Shown: piece after piece, positions 10,998 to 22,319 of the stretch | Numbering within the stretch: position 1 is the first letter of the stretch | Layout of the letters: the number at the start of each line of letters is the position of its first letter | Source of the DNA: Actinomadura sp. NBRC 104425 | GTDB taxonomy: Bacteria > Actinomycetota > Actinomycetes > Streptosporangiales > Streptosporangiaceae | DNA: 64,000 nt | Direction: 5' to 3' | NCBI RefSeq assembly: GCF_030269545.1 | Contig: NZ_BSTN01000007.1 | Location: forward strand, 124,001-188,000 | Position numbers and translations under genes: made by a program | The notes under the pieces: generated by a model | Database searches by the model: none | Seen by the model: only the letters and a program-made list of their open reading frames with translations | What the model was told of the DNA's origin: nothing

Positions 10998-12284
10998 ATG
11001 CGTGGACGGTGGAAGGCGGTCGCCGCCGTGGTCCTCGGCGGGATGCTCGCGGTGTCCGGCTGCGGCGGAGGCGACGAGGACGGCTCGGACGCGTCCCAGG
11101 TGGAGGTCTTCTCCTGGTGGACCGGTCCCGGCGAGGCCGACGGGCTGCAGGCCATGAAGGCCGACTTCGAGAAGAAGAACCCGGGCACCAAGTTCGTCAA
11201 CGCCGCCATCGCCGGCGGCTCGGGCACCCAGGCGCAGGCCGTGCTGGCCAGCCGGCTGCAGAACCGCAAGCCCCCGGACTCCTTCCAGGGGCACGCCGGC
11301 GCCGAGCTGCTCGACTACATCAAGGCCGGGCAGATCGAGCCGCTGGACTCCTTCTACGACGACAACGGCCTGCGCTCCGCCTATCCGCAGCAGCTGCTGG
11401 AGCAGATCACCTACCAGGGCAAGATCTACTCGGTGCCGGTGAACATCCACCGCTCCAACGTGCTCTGGTACAACCCGAAGATCCTCAAGGACGCCGGGCT
11501 GTCCGGGCCGCCCAAGACGGTCTCCGAGTTCATCTCCGCGCTCAAGGCCGTCAAGGACAAGACCGGCAAGGTGCCGCTGTCGCTGGGCGCCCAGTGGACC
11601 GCCGACCACCTGCTGGAGAACGTGCTGCTGGGCGACCTCGGCACCGACGCCTACAACGCCCTGTGGAAGCCGGGCGCCGACTGGAGCACCCCCGCCGTCA
11701 CCAAGGCGCTCACCGACTTCGCCGAGATCCTCAAATACACGACGGTCGAGGCGGCGTCCACCGACTGGCAGGGCGCGGCCAAGGCGGTCGTCGACGGCAA
11801 GGCCGCGTTCAACATCATGGGCGACTGGGCCTACGGCTACTTCGTCAACCCGGCGCCCAACGGCCTGGGCAAGAAGCTCGACACCGACTTCAAGTACGCT
11901 CCCGCACCCGGCACCGACGGCACCTACATGTGGCTGTCGGACAGCTTCACGCTGCCGCGCGGCGCCCCGCACCGCGCCGGCGCGATCGCCTGGCTGAAGG
12001 AGGCGTCCAGCAAGGAGGGCCAGGACCTGTTCAACCCCAAGAAGGGGTCCATCCCGGCCCGCAAGGACGCCGACCGCAGCCTCTACAAGGGGTACCTGGA
12101 GTACGCGTTCACCGAGTGGACCAGGCCCGATATCAAGCTGGCCGGCTCGTTTTGGCACGGCGTGACCGCCAACAAGAAGTGGCACACCGACATCGACACG
12201 GCCGTGGGCCTGTTCCTGCAGAACAAGGACGTGGGCAAGCTGCAGACCGCCCTGGTGGAGGCGGCGAAGAACAGCGGCCAGTGA
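10998..12284 (+). CDS. Sugar ABC transporter, solute-binding lipoprotein (family 1)
   Basis: 428 aa. MRGRWKAVAAVVLGGMLAVSGCGGG is a lipoprotein signal with lipobox VSGC (Cys about residue 22), so the protein is tethered outside the membrane. The mature part matches family 1 sugar-binding proteins: VEVFSWWTGPGEADGLQAMKADFEKKNPGTKF at the start, then SVPVNIHRSNVLWYNPKIL, GKAAFNIMGDWAYGYF and PRGAPHRAGAIAWLKE. It delivers a carbohydrate, identity unknown, to the two permeases that follow at 76 bp. The closest generic match is the CUT1 family. Start ATG 10998 follows a purine-rich CCGAAGGGACGAACG. Confidence 0.9.
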   Translation: MRGRWKAVAAVVLGGMLAVSGCGGGDEDGSDASQVEVFSWWTGPGEADGLQAMKADFEKKNPGTKFVNAAIAGGSGTQAQAVLASRLQNRKPPDSFQGHAGAELLDYIKAGQIEPLDSFYDDNGLRSAYPQQLLEQITYQGKIYSVPVNIHRSNVLWYNPKILKDAGLSGPPKTVSEFISALKAVKDKTGKVPLSLGAQWTADHLLENVLLGDLGTDAYNALWKPGADWSTPAVTKALTDFAEILKYTTVEAASTDWQGAAKAVVDGKAAFNIMGDWAYGYFVNPAPNGLGKKLDTDFKYAPAPGTDGTYMWLSDSFTLPRGAPHRAGAIAWLKEASSKEGQDLFNPKKGSIPARKDADRSLYKGYLEYAFTEWTRPDIKLAGSFWHGVTANKKWHTDIDTAVGLFLQNKDVGKLQTALVEAAKNSGQ

Positions 12285-12360
12285 CGGCGCGCCGGGCGGC
12301 CCCGGGGCGCGTCCCCGCGGCCGCCCGGCACCGGTCCCGCGCAGATGGGAGGACGCCCGC

Positions 12361-13263
12361 GTGGCGACGCTGAGACTGGGACGCAGCAGGCGCTGGCTGC
12401 CGGGCCTGCTGCTGGTGTCCCCGTCGATCGTGGCGATCGGCGTGTTCGTGTACGGGCTCATCGCCTGGAACACGCGGGTGGCGGTGAGCGGAAGCCACGA
12501 CGAGGTCACCCCGTACGGGTTCGACAAGGGACGCAACTTCGCCGACCTGTGGAGCGATCCGAGCTGGCCTCCCGCCGTCCGGCACGCGCTGCTGTTCACG
12601 GTGGTGTTCGTCGGCGGGGCGCTGCTGCTCGGCGCGTTCCTGGCCTTCCTGATGGAGAAGGGCATCCAAGCCGAGGCGGGGTTCCGGGCCGTCTACCTGT
12701 TCCCCATGGCGATCTCGTTCATCGCCAGCGGGGTGGTGTGGCGGTGGCTGATGAACCCGGCGCCGCCCGAACGCGCCGTCGGCCTCAACCAGCTGTTCGA
12801 CCGGATCGGGCTGGGCGCCCTCGCCAACGACTGGTGGCAGAACCCGTCGTGGGGCATGGCGGCCATGGCGGTCCCGGCGATCTGGCAGATGACCGGGTAC
12901 GTCATGGCGCTGTACCTGGCCGGGTTCCGCGGGGTGCCCGACGACCTGCGGGAGGCGGCCCGGGTGGACGGCGCCTCCGAGTGGCAGGTGTACCGGTACG
13001 TGGTGTTCCCCCAGCTGCGGCCGGTGACGCTGTCGGCGCTGATCATCCTGGGGCACATCTCGCTGAAGGTGTTCGACCTGATCATGGCGATCGCGGGCAA
13101 GCAGATCATCACCTACGTGCCGGCCATCGCCACATACGTGGAGGTGTTCGACCGGCACGACCCGGCCAACGGCGCCACCATCGCCACGTACCTGCTGCTC
13201 GCGGTGGCGCTGCTGGTGGTCCCCTACCTGGTGTGGTCGGTGCGGGCGGAGCGTGACCGGTGA
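12361..13263 (+). CDS. Sugar ABC transporter permease (MalF-like)
   Basis: 300 aa integral membrane protein with about six helices. The first follows RRWLPGLLLVSPSIVAIGVFVYG. The EAA loop that docks the ATPase is EAARVDGASEWQVYRYVVFPQLRP (about residues 198-221). GTG 12361 is supported by GATGGGAGG upstream. Its stop overlaps the start of the second permease (GTGA at 13260). It forms the heterodimeric channel of a CUT1 importer with the next gene. No regulator or ATPase is encoded in the cluster. Confidence 0.9.
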   Translation: MATLRLGRSRRWLPGLLLVSPSIVAIGVFVYGLIAWNTRVAVSGSHDEVTPYGFDKGRNFADLWSDPSWPPAVRHALLFTVVFVGGALLLGAFLAFLMEKGIQAEAGFRAVYLFPMAISFIASGVVWRWLMNPAPPERAVGLNQLFDRIGLGALANDWWQNPSWGMAAMAVPAIWQMTGYVMALYLAGFRGVPDDLREAARVDGASEWQVYRYVVFPQLRPVTLSALIILGHISLKVFDLIMAIAGKQIITYVPAIATYVEVFDRHDPANGATIATYLLLAVALLVVPYLVWSVRAERDR

Positions 13264-14147
13264 GCGCGCAGACGAGCGTCGGCAAGCCGATGGCGGGCGC
13301 CGGCGCGCGGCGGCGCGTCCCGGCCCGGCCCCAGGTGCTGCGGGGCGTGCGGTTCGCGGTGCTGCTCGCCTTCGCGGTGGTCTTCCTGATCCCCGTGTAC
13401 GTGCTGGTCGTGACCAGCTTCAAGTCGCTGCAGGAGGCCGACCCGTCGACGGCGTGGAGCCTGCCGCGGGACTGGAGCGCGGACGGCTGGCGGGCGGCCT
13501 GGGAGGCGCTGCGGCCCGGCCTGGAGAACAGCGTCAAGATCGCGGTGAGCGGTTCGCTGATCTCGGCGGCGCTGGGCTCGCTGAACGGCTACGTGCTGTC
13601 GAAGTGGCGCTTCCCCGGGGCGGACGCGGTGTTCACGCTGTTTTTGTTCGGGATGTTCATCCCGTATCAGGCGGTGATGATCCCGCTGGCCGGGATGCTG
13701 ACCGACCTGGAGCTGGCCGGCACCGTGCGCGGGCTGGTGCTGGCGCACGTGGTGTACGGCATCCCGATCTGCACGCTGATCTTCCGCAACTACTACGTCA
13801 CCGTCCCGGACGAGCTGATCGAGGCGGCGCGGGTGGACGGCGCGGGCCTGCTGCGCACCTACCGGTCGATCGTGCTGCCGGTGTCGGGCCCGGCGTTCGC
13901 GGTGACGCTGATCTGGCAGTTCACCTCGATGTGGAACGACTTTCTGTTCGCGGTGTTCCTCGGCGCGCCCGACAGCTGGCCGGTGACCGTCATGCTGAAC
14001 AACACCGCGGGCTCGGGCGCGGTGGCCGTCCAGTACAACCAGCAGATGGCCTCGGCGCTGCTGGCGTCGCTGCCCACGCTGCTGGTCTATCTGCTGCTCG
14101 GCCGGTTCTTCATGCGCGGCCTGATGGCGGGGGCGCTCAAGGGCTGA
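13260..14147 (+). CDS. Sugar ABC transporter permease (MalG-like)
   Basis: 295 aa membrane protein. A cytosolic N-terminus ends in RRRVPARPQVLRGVRF before the first helix FAVLLAFAVVFLIPVYVLVV. YVLSKWRFPGADAVFTLFLFGMFIPYQAVMIPL is typical of MalG proteins. The EAA motif reads EAARVDGAGLLRTYRSIVLPVSGP. It ends the operon. The missing ATP-binding subunit is presumably a shared MsiK-type ATPase elsewhere, as is established for many actinobacterial CUT1 systems. Confidence 0.9.
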   Translation: MSAQTSVGKPMAGAGARRRVPARPQVLRGVRFAVLLAFAVVFLIPVYVLVVTSFKSLQEADPSTAWSLPRDWSADGWRAAWEALRPGLENSVKIAVSGSLISAALGSLNGYVLSKWRFPGADAVFTLFLFGMFIPYQAVMIPLAGMLTDLELAGTVRGLVLAHVVYGIPICTLIFRNYYVTVPDELIEAARVDGAGLLRTYRSIVLPVSGPAFAVTLIWQFTSMWNDFLFAVFLGAPDSWPVTVMLNNTAGSGAVAVQYNQQMASALLASLPTLLVYLLLGRFFMRGLMAGALKG

Positions 14148-14439
14148 CCCCGCAGGCGGCCGCGGAAGCGGCGTCCGCGAGATTCTCACGTGTCCTGCTT
14201 GCCGGTCCGGCGCCGGTTGGCGAATCATGGTGGGAACCGATCATCACGCCGACCCCTCGACCGCTTCCACTCCCGGCCCACACCACCGTGACCCGAACGC
14301 ATCTGACCTCGCCGCCATTGTTGCCTGGCGCACCCGCGGCGACCCCACCGGCGGAGCCGGATACTCCGCTGCAAACCGGGCGTCCCGCTCTGGACGGCGC
14401 GGTGAAGATGGATACCAGCGAGCACGGGAGGGGGACCGC

Positions 14440-14877
14440 GTGCAGGCGATAAGCGTCCAGCAACCCTGGGCCTTCGCGATCGCCCGGGGCGGCAAGACCG
14501 TCTCCAACCAGGAGGCGCCGACCGCCTACCGCGGACCGCTGCTCGTGCACGCCTCCATGCGCGTCGACCTGCGCGCATGCGACTCGCCGCTGATCCAGGC
14601 CGCCGGCTGGGACCCGCGCGACCCCCTGGCCACGCTCGGCGCCGTCATCGCCGTCGCCCGCCTGGACGACGTCTGCTCGGCGGCCGTGAACGGCGAGCCG
14701 TGCGACTGCGGCTCCTGGGCCGACCCGTCGTCCTACCACTGGCGGCTGGCCGACATCCGGGCCCTCCCCCGCCCGATCGTCGCCTTGGGCCGCCCCGGCC
14801 TCTGGCAGCCCCAGCCCACCCTCGTCGCCGACGTCGAGCTGATGGTCTCCTCCTCTTCCACCCATCCCCCTTCCTGA
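14440..14877 (+). CDS. ASCH/PUA-like domain protein
   Basis: 145 aa from GTG 14440, preceded by a strong GGGAGGGGG. The first residues MQAISVQQPWAFAIARGGKTVSNQ fit ASCH-type domains, a beta-barrel fold near PUA thought to bind RNA or modified nucleotides. In these, the S(I/V)..PWA..I..G.K..E motif lines the ligand groove. YRGPLLVHASMR and GAVIAVARLDDV continue the barrel. CDCGSWADPSSYHWRLADIRAL resembles the C-terminal half of similar actinobacterial proteins. No enzyme activity can be assigned. It lies upstream of an unrelated Uma2-like gene, 88 bp away. Confidence 0.72.
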   Translation: MQAISVQQPWAFAIARGGKTVSNQEAPTAYRGPLLVHASMRVDLRACDSPLIQAAGWDPRDPLATLGAVIAVARLDDVCSAAVNGEPCDCGSWADPSSYHWRLADIRALPRPIVALGRPGLWQPQPTLVADVELMVSSSSTHPPS

Positions 14878-14965
14878 CCGCGACCATCCCGCTACGCGGT
14901 GTCGCGGAAGGTCGAGCGGGTAGCGTAGTTTCCAACAGACCTCGCACACCGACGGGAGCAGGGCC

Positions 14966-15571
14966 GTGACCATCACGCATGACCGACGCTTCGGCCCGTA
15001 CACGGTCGAGGATCTGCACGCTCGCGACGACGACGGCAAGGGTTTCGAGCTTGAGGACGGATGGCTGGTCGAGTTGTCGCCGAGCTGGCCGCACAACTGG
15101 GCGGCGGAATGCGTGTGGGAGGTCGTGCGGTCGGCGGCCAAGGAGGCGGGAGCGGACGTCTTCGTCGCCCACGGCGGCGAATGGGAGATCACAACACCGG
15201 CCGGTATCCGCAAACCGGACGTCTTCGTGGTGCCGAAGGGCGTGGCCCGGGCCTCCATCGTCCACCGCGAACCGAGGACGGTCCCCGGCACGGAGGTTCT
15301 CCTCGCCGTGGAGGTCGTCTCCCCCGGCAGCGGCAGCGAGCGGCGCGACCGGGTGCGCAAGGTGCGGGAGTATGCCGCCTGCGGCATCGCGCAGTACTGG
15401 ATCGCGGACGTCGAGCCTCGTCCCAGGGTGCAGGTACTGCTTCTGGACGACGGGGCGAGCGCCTACCGGCTGGACCGGACGGCGGAGGCCGGCGAGGTCC
15501 TGACCGCCGAGATCAAGGCGGACGTGGCGTTCACGGTGGTGTTCGACCCGCAGGTGATGATCGAGTTCTAG
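14966..15571 (+). CDS. Uma2 family (DUF820) putative endonuclease
   Basis: 201 aa. The order of motifs fits the Uma2/DUF820 fold of the PD-(D/E)XK nuclease superfamily: FELEDGWLVELSPSWPHNWAAECV, the acidic pair IRKPDVFVVPKG and the ExxSPGS site LLAVEVVSPGSGSERRDRVRKVREYAACGIAQYWIAD. The second acidic and Lys/Arg residues of the nuclease core are therefore visible. GTG 14966 follows GACGGGAGCAGGGCC. These proteins are abundant, single-gene and of unclear physiological role in actinomycetes and cyanobacteria. Its last four bases overlap the convergent mug gene. Confidence 0.85.
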   Translation: MTITHDRRFGPYTVEDLHARDDDGKGFELEDGWLVELSPSWPHNWAAECVWEVVRSAAKEAGADVFVAHGGEWEITTPAGIRKPDVFVVPKGVARASIVHREPRTVPGTEVLLAVEVVSPGSGSERRDRVRKVREYAACGIAQYWIADVEPRPRVQVLLLDDGASAYRLDRTAEAGEVLTAEIKADVAFTVVFDPQVMIEF

Positions 15572-16173
15572 CCCTCGGGCGGTCTCCGGCGTCCGTCCAG
15601 CGCGTGCACTCGACTCGTTTCGGCGGCTTGGCGGAGGCGGGTCAGTTCGGCGGCGATCCTGTCCAAGGGCCAGCCGGCGTTGAGGCCGCTGGGGTTGGGC
15701 AGGACCCACACGCGGGTGGAGCCGATCGTGTCGTCCTGGGGGCCGATCTGGGCGCGGGGCCTGCCGAACGCGGTGCGGTAGGCGGTGACGCCCTGGACGG
15801 CCAGATAGGCGGGGCGGTGCCGTTCCACGAGCGCGACGAGGCGGCGGCCGCCCTCGCGCAGCTCTTCGGCGGCCAGCTCGTCGGCGCGGGCGGTGGTGCG
15901 GGGCGCCAGGTTGGTGATGCCCAGCCCGTAGGAGGGCAGCAGGTGCTGTTCGGAGGGGGCGAGCAGCCGGTCGGTGAAGCCGGCGCGGTGCAGCGCGGGC
16001 CAGAAGCGGTTGCCGGGGCGGGCGAAGTGGTGGCCGGTGGCCCCCGAGTACAGGCCGGGGTTGATGCCGCAGAACAGCACGCGCAGGGGCGTGCCGTCGT
16101 CGGGCAGCACGTCGGGGATCACGCGGTCGCGGGCCGCCTCCAGGTCGGCCTTGGTGGGGCGTCGCGTCGTCAC
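15568..16173 (-). CDS. mug: Mismatch-specific uracil/thymine DNA glycosylase (Mug)
   Basis: 201 aa. RVLFCGINPGLYSGATGHHFARPGNRFWPALHRAGF carries the Mug/TDG catalytic GINPG loop and the following base pocket. LPSYGLGITNLAPR and the C-terminal WVLPNPSGLNA, which inserts into the DNA helix, are family hallmarks. The enzyme removes uracil or thymine from G mismatches in base excision repair. Start GTG 16173 lies 2 bp after the stop of the upstream TSUP gene, so the two may share a message although their functions differ. Confidence 0.92.
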   Translation of the reverse strand: MTTRRPTKADLEAARDRVIPDVLPDDGTPLRVLFCGINPGLYSGATGHHFARPGNRFWPALHRAGFTDRLLAPSEQHLLPSYGLGITNLAPRTTARADELAAEELREGGRRLVALVERHRPAYLAVQGVTAYRTAFGRPRAQIGPQDDTIGSTRVWVLPNPSGLNAGWPLDRIAAELTRLRQAAETSRVHALDGRRRPPEG

Positions 16174-16174
16174 G

Positions 16175-16894
16175 TCAGATCACACTACGCACGATCAGCG
16201 ACAGGGCGGACAGGCCCACGACGACTGTGACGGCGTAGCGCATGCGCCCGTCGTCCAGGTAGCGGCGCAGCGGACCCGCCACGGCGAACCCGGTGAGCAC
16301 GAACGGGGTCAGCGCCAGCCCGGCGACGACCTGCTCCTGCGGCAGCTGCCCCGCGGCGGCCAGGGTGGCCAGGGACAGGAGGGCTCCGACGGTGAAGAAG
16401 ACGGACAGGGTGGCGCGCACCCGCGGGCCGTCCTCGCGCTGGTAGAGCAGCGCGATCGGGGGTCCGCCGATGGCCGAGGCGGTGCCGGTGGCGCCCGCCA
16501 GCAGTCCGGCGGTGGTGAGGGTGGCCGGGTTGCGGGGGACGGCCCCCGACCAGGCGGACGCGGCGAGCGCGGCCAGCACCACCGCGCCGATCAGCGCGCC
16601 GAGCGCGTCGACGGGCACGACCGCCACCACCCACACGCCGAGCGGGGTCCCGGCCAGCCGCCCGCCGAACGCCCACCCCAGGCCCCGCAGGTCGGCGTGG
16701 CGCATCTCCCGGACCAGCGTCGCCACCGGCAGCACGACCGCGGCGACCAGGATCGCGCCGGGCATCATCGAGGGGAACAGCAGCGTCACGACGGGAGTGG
16801 CGACCAGTCCCACGCCGAGTCCGACGCTGCTTTGCACGATCGCGCCGAGCAGCGCGGCGAGCCCGCCGACCAGCAGGAAGTCAAGATCAGGCAT
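16175..16894 (-). CDS. TauE/SafE (TSUP) family membrane transporter
   Basis: 239 aa with about eight hydrophobic segments. The N-terminus MPDLDFLLVGGLAALLGAIVQSSVGLGVGLVATPVV and the repeated glycine-rich segment LAGATGTASAIGGPPIALLY are the two halves of the TSUP internal duplication. Members export sulfite, sulfoacetate or related organic anions; the substrate here is unknown. ATG 16894. It is upstream of mug with 1 bp between genes. Confidence 0.88.
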   Translation of the reverse strand: MPDLDFLLVGGLAALLGAIVQSSVGLGVGLVATPVVTLLFPSMMPGAILVAAVVLPVATLVREMRHADLRGLGWAFGGRLAGTPLGVWVVAVVPVDALGALIGAVVLAALAASAWSGAVPRNPATLTTAGLLAGATGTASAIGGPPIALLYQREDGPRVRATLSVFFTVGALLSLATLAAAGQLPQEQVVAGLALTPFVLTGFAVAGPLRRYLDDGRMRYAVTVVVGLSALSLIVRSVI

Positions 16895-16955
16895 GATGCC
16901 TGGAACGTTACATCCCGACACTGTCGGTGGGATTTCGCGGGCGCGGGCGAAACGG

Positions 16956-16994
16956 GACGGGCCGTCCCCTCGGCGACCGGGGGGACGGCCCGTC
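16956..16994 (-). terminator. Terminator downstream of acnA
   Basis: GACGGGCCGTCCCC (16956-16969) pairs perfectly with 16981-16994 around an 11-nt loop. It lies about 110 bp past the acnA stop and 60 bp before the TSUP start. Confidence 0.7.
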
Positions 16995-17106
16995 AGCGCG
17001 TGGCTAGCCGCGGCGCCGCTGTGGCGTCGGCCTGGACCTGACGACGGCAAGCACAGGCTCGGCCGCCGCCTGCCGCCGGCGCCTGACCTCGGCGCCCTCG
17101 CCGGCC

Positions 17107-19878
<2,772 letters not shown>

Positions 19879-20281
19879 GGACTCCTCCTCCGTCACCGCC
19901 GCGCGTCCGGTCCGGGACGCGACTGCGCGGCGTCGTCGATCCTGTTCAATCGTTCCTGCGGGCTCCCGGCCGCCGGGGACGCATGCCGGTCCGGTCGACG
20001 GACGGACAGGGTCCCCGGTGCACGGTCCGGGGCGGCGGGGCGCACGGTCCCTTTCGGAAATCCTGCCCTAGGAGCGGATCCGGCCGGGACTCAGGGCCGC
20101 CTAAGTTCCGCGGCTTTTTCTCTCGACGTCAAGCCATCTCCTAATTTATCTCGACATCGAGCTACTTGCATCTCGCCGCGGAATCCGATGCCGGGAACCC
20201 GGTGGCCACTTCGTACGTCTTCGATATATCGTTGTCGTATCGCGAGAGATCAACGAACGATCTCGGAAGGCGGTGGAGAAC
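19879..20281. promoter_or_regulatory. acnA-padR divergent region with PadR-like palindromes
   Basis: This 400-bp gap has a GC-rich acnA side and an unusually AT-rich padR side. CTCGACATCGAG (20150-20161) is a 5-2-5 inverted repeat, and CGATATATCG (20222-20231) is a perfect palindrome followed by CGTATCGCGAG. Such TCGA/ATAT palindromes are typical of PadR-family operators. Autoregulation of the adjacent padR is therefore likely; an effect on acnA is inference. Confidence 0.5.
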
Positions 20282-20992
20282 ATGCGAGCGAGCTTCGAGT
20301 CCGAGTGGCCGTGGGCGGTGTCCGCGGTGGCCAAGCTCCGCGGCACGGCGGCCCGCGCGGCCGCCCACGCCGCATCGCACGCGGCCGCGCACGCCGCGGC
20401 GCACGGCCGGGGCCCCGACTGGGGGGCGTCGATGCGCGGCGAGTTCCCGGGCTTCGGCGGGTTCTTCGGCCCCTGGGGCGGCCCGTGGGGGCGCGGCGCG
20501 CCGTGGGGCAAGAGCAAGGCGCGCAAGGGCAACGTGCGCGCGGCGATCCTGGCGCTGCTGGCCGAGGAGCCGCGCAACGGCTACCAGATCATCCAGGAGA
20601 TCGGCGAGCGCAGCGGCGGCGCGTGGCGGCCCAGCCCCGGCGCCGTGTACCCGGCGCTGCAGCAGCTGGTCGACGAGGGCCTGGTCCGCGCCGAGGAGGG
20701 GGCGGGCCGCCGCCTCCACCACCTCACCGACGAGGGCCGCGCCTACGTCGACGCGCACGCCGACGAGCTGCGCGAGCCGTGGGCGGCGATGACGCCCGAC
20801 TTCGGCGAGGGCGTCCCGGAGATGTTCAAGCAGGCCGCGCAGACCGGGGCGGCGCTGATGCAGATCGTGCACTCGGGGTCGCCCGACCAGGTCGCCCGGG
20901 CCCGCGACGTGCTGGCCCGGACCCGCCGCGACCTGTACCGGATCCTGGCCGAGGACGGCGAGGACGTGCCCGACGACGACCGTGAGGAGTGA
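20282..20992 (+). CDS. PadR-family transcriptional regulator
   Basis: 236 aa from ATG 20282; a GTG three codons earlier sits too close to GGAAGG. The winged helix spans about residues 80-155: VRAAILALLAEEPRNGYQIIQEI, then GAWRPSPGAVYPALQQLVDEGLV and RRLHHLTDEGRAYV. This is the PadR signature. Before it lies an unusual 75-residue Ala/His-rich (AAAHAASHAAAHAAAHG) and Gly/Trp-rich (GFGGFFGPWGGPWGRGAPW) leader. The C-terminal helical arm mediates dimerisation. Its stop overlaps the region just before a DUF1707 gene, so the two are probably one operon that senses and responds to envelope stress or drugs. Confidence 0.9.
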   Translation: MRASFESEWPWAVSAVAKLRGTAARAAAHAASHAAAHAAAHGRGPDWGASMRGEFPGFGGFFGPWGGPWGRGAPWGKSKARKGNVRAAILALLAEEPRNGYQIIQEIGERSGGAWRPSPGAVYPALQQLVDEGLVRAEEGAGRRLHHLTDEGRAYVDAHADELREPWAAMTPDFGEGVPEMFKQAAQTGAALMQIVHSGSPDQVARARDVLARTRRDLYRILAEDGEDVPDDDREE

Positions 20993-20999
20993 GGCTTCC

Positions 21000-21575
21000 G
21001 TGCCCCGTCCCGTGCCTTCTGCCGACATCGACCGGCTGCGCATCGGCGACACCGAACGCGACGCGGTGGCCGTGGCCCTGCACGACCACTTCGCGGCCGG
21101 GCGGCTGACCCGCGAGGAGCTCGACGAACGGCTGGACGCGGTCCTGGCCGCCAAGACGCGCGCCGACCTCGCCGCCGTCGTCCACGACCTGCCCGAGCCC
21201 AACGGCCTGCCCGACCCGCCCGCACCGCGCCCGGGACTCGCTCCCGCGTGGGGGCCGGGCTGGGGCCAGGGCTGGGGGCCGGCCTGGGCGGCGCATCCGA
21301 TGTGGGCGGCGCATCCGGCGCTCGCACACCACCGCCGCCTGAGGCACGGACACCGGCATCCGTTTCACGGACACCGGCATCACCCGGCGCACGGACACCG
21401 GCCCCACTTCGCCTTCCCGCTGCTGCTGGCCGTCTTCCTGGTGACGACGTTCACCGCGGGCGTGCAAGCGGGCCTGCTGGCGGTGCTGCAACTGGCCCTG
21501 CTGGTGTGGGTGGTCCGCGCCGTCGTCCTCACCGTGCGGTGGCGCCGCACCCGACGCACCGGCGAGAACCCCTGA
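21000..21575 (+). CDS. DUF1707 (SHOCT-like) membrane protein, His-rich
   Basis: 191 aa. The N-terminus IDRLRIGDTERDAVAVALHDHFAAGRLTREELDERL is the DUF1707 domain found near actinobacterial regulators and membrane proteins. A His-rich stretch follows (HHRRLRHGHRHPFHGHRHHPAHGHRPH), then two membrane segments (PLLLAVFLVTTFTAG and LLAVLQLALLVWVV). The His clusters could bind metal. GTG 21000 has GAGG 5 nt upstream; GTG 20982 overlaps padR. Together with padR it looks like a regulator plus effector pair. Confidence 0.85.
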   Translation: MPRPVPSADIDRLRIGDTERDAVAVALHDHFAAGRLTREELDERLDAVLAAKTRADLAAVVHDLPEPNGLPDPPAPRPGLAPAWGPGWGQGWGPAWAAHPMWAAHPALAHHRRLRHGHRHPFHGHRHHPAHGHRPHFAFPLLLAVFLVTTFTAGVQAGLLAVLQLALLVWVVRAVVLTVRWRRTRRTGENP

Positions 21576-21630
21576 CCACGACGGGCCGCACGGGGGCGCC
21601 GGGCAGTTCGGCCACGTCGGCGGGACCAGC

Positions 21631-21669
21631 GATGCCGCGGTCGGGGCGGCCGTCCACGACCGCGGCATC
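21631..21669. terminator. Bidirectional terminator between DUF1707 gene and eda
   Basis: GATGCCGCGGTCG (21631-21643) pairs perfectly with 21657-21669 around a 13-nt loop, midway between two convergent genes. Confidence 0.7.
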
Positions 21670-21695
21670 CCGCATAGAACGTCCCGCGCGCCCGG

Positions 21696-22319
21696 TCAGG
21701 GGCGCAGGGCGGCGGCCTTGGCGGCGAGCTCCTGGACGCGGTCCCAGTCGCCGGCGCGGACGGCGTCGGCCGGGGTGATCCACGTGCCGCCGACGCAGCC
21801 GACGTTGGGCAGCGCCAGGTAGCGCGGCGCGTTGTCGGCGGTGACGCCGCCCGTCGGGCAGAACCGCACCTGCGGCAGCGGCCCGCCGAGCGCCTTGAGG
21901 TAGGCGGCGCCGCCCGCGGCCTCGGCCGGGAAGAACTTCATCGCGGTGATGCCGTGCTCCAGCAGCGCCATCGCCTCCGAGGCGCTGGACACGCCGGGCA
22001 GCACCGCCAGCCCGGTCGCGGTCATCGCCTCGCGCAGCCGGTCGGTGCAGCCGGGGCTGACCAGAAAGCCCGCCCCCGCCTCGGCGGCGCGCGCGGCGTC
22101 CTCGGGCCGCACGACCGTGCCCGCGCCGACGACGGCGTCCGGCACCTCGGCGGCGATGCGCTCGATCGCGGCGAGCGCGGCGGCGGTGCGCAGCGTCACC
22201 TCGATGGCCGGCAGTCCGCCCGCGACCAGCGCCCGCGCCAGCGGGACGGCGGCGTCGGGGTCGTCCAGCACCACCACCGGCACGACGGGGGCCAGGTCGA
22301 ACAGTTCCTCGGTTCTCAT
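21696..22319 (-). CDS. eda: 2-keto-3-deoxy-6-phosphogluconate (KDPG) aldolase
   Basis: 207 aa class I aldolase that splits KDPG to pyruvate and glyceraldehyde 3-phosphate. Motifs along the TIM barrel: [51 protein letters not shown], and the Schiff-base Lys in [11 protein letters not shown], then [11 protein letters not shown] and GGTWIT. Length is standard. Its ATG overlaps the glk stop (ATGA). It is the last gene of edd-glk-eda and completes the Entner-Doudoroff split. Confidence 0.93.
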   Translation of the reverse strand: MRTEELFDLAPVVPVVVLDDPDAAVPLARALVAGGLPAIEVTLRTAAALAAIERIAAEVPDAVVGAGTVVRPEDAARAAEAGAGFLVSPGCTDRLREAMTATGLAVLPGVSSASEAMALLEHGITAMKFFPAEAAGGAAYLKALGGPLPQVRFCPTGGVTADNAPRYLALPNVGCVGGTWITPADAVRAGDWDRVQELAAKAAALRP

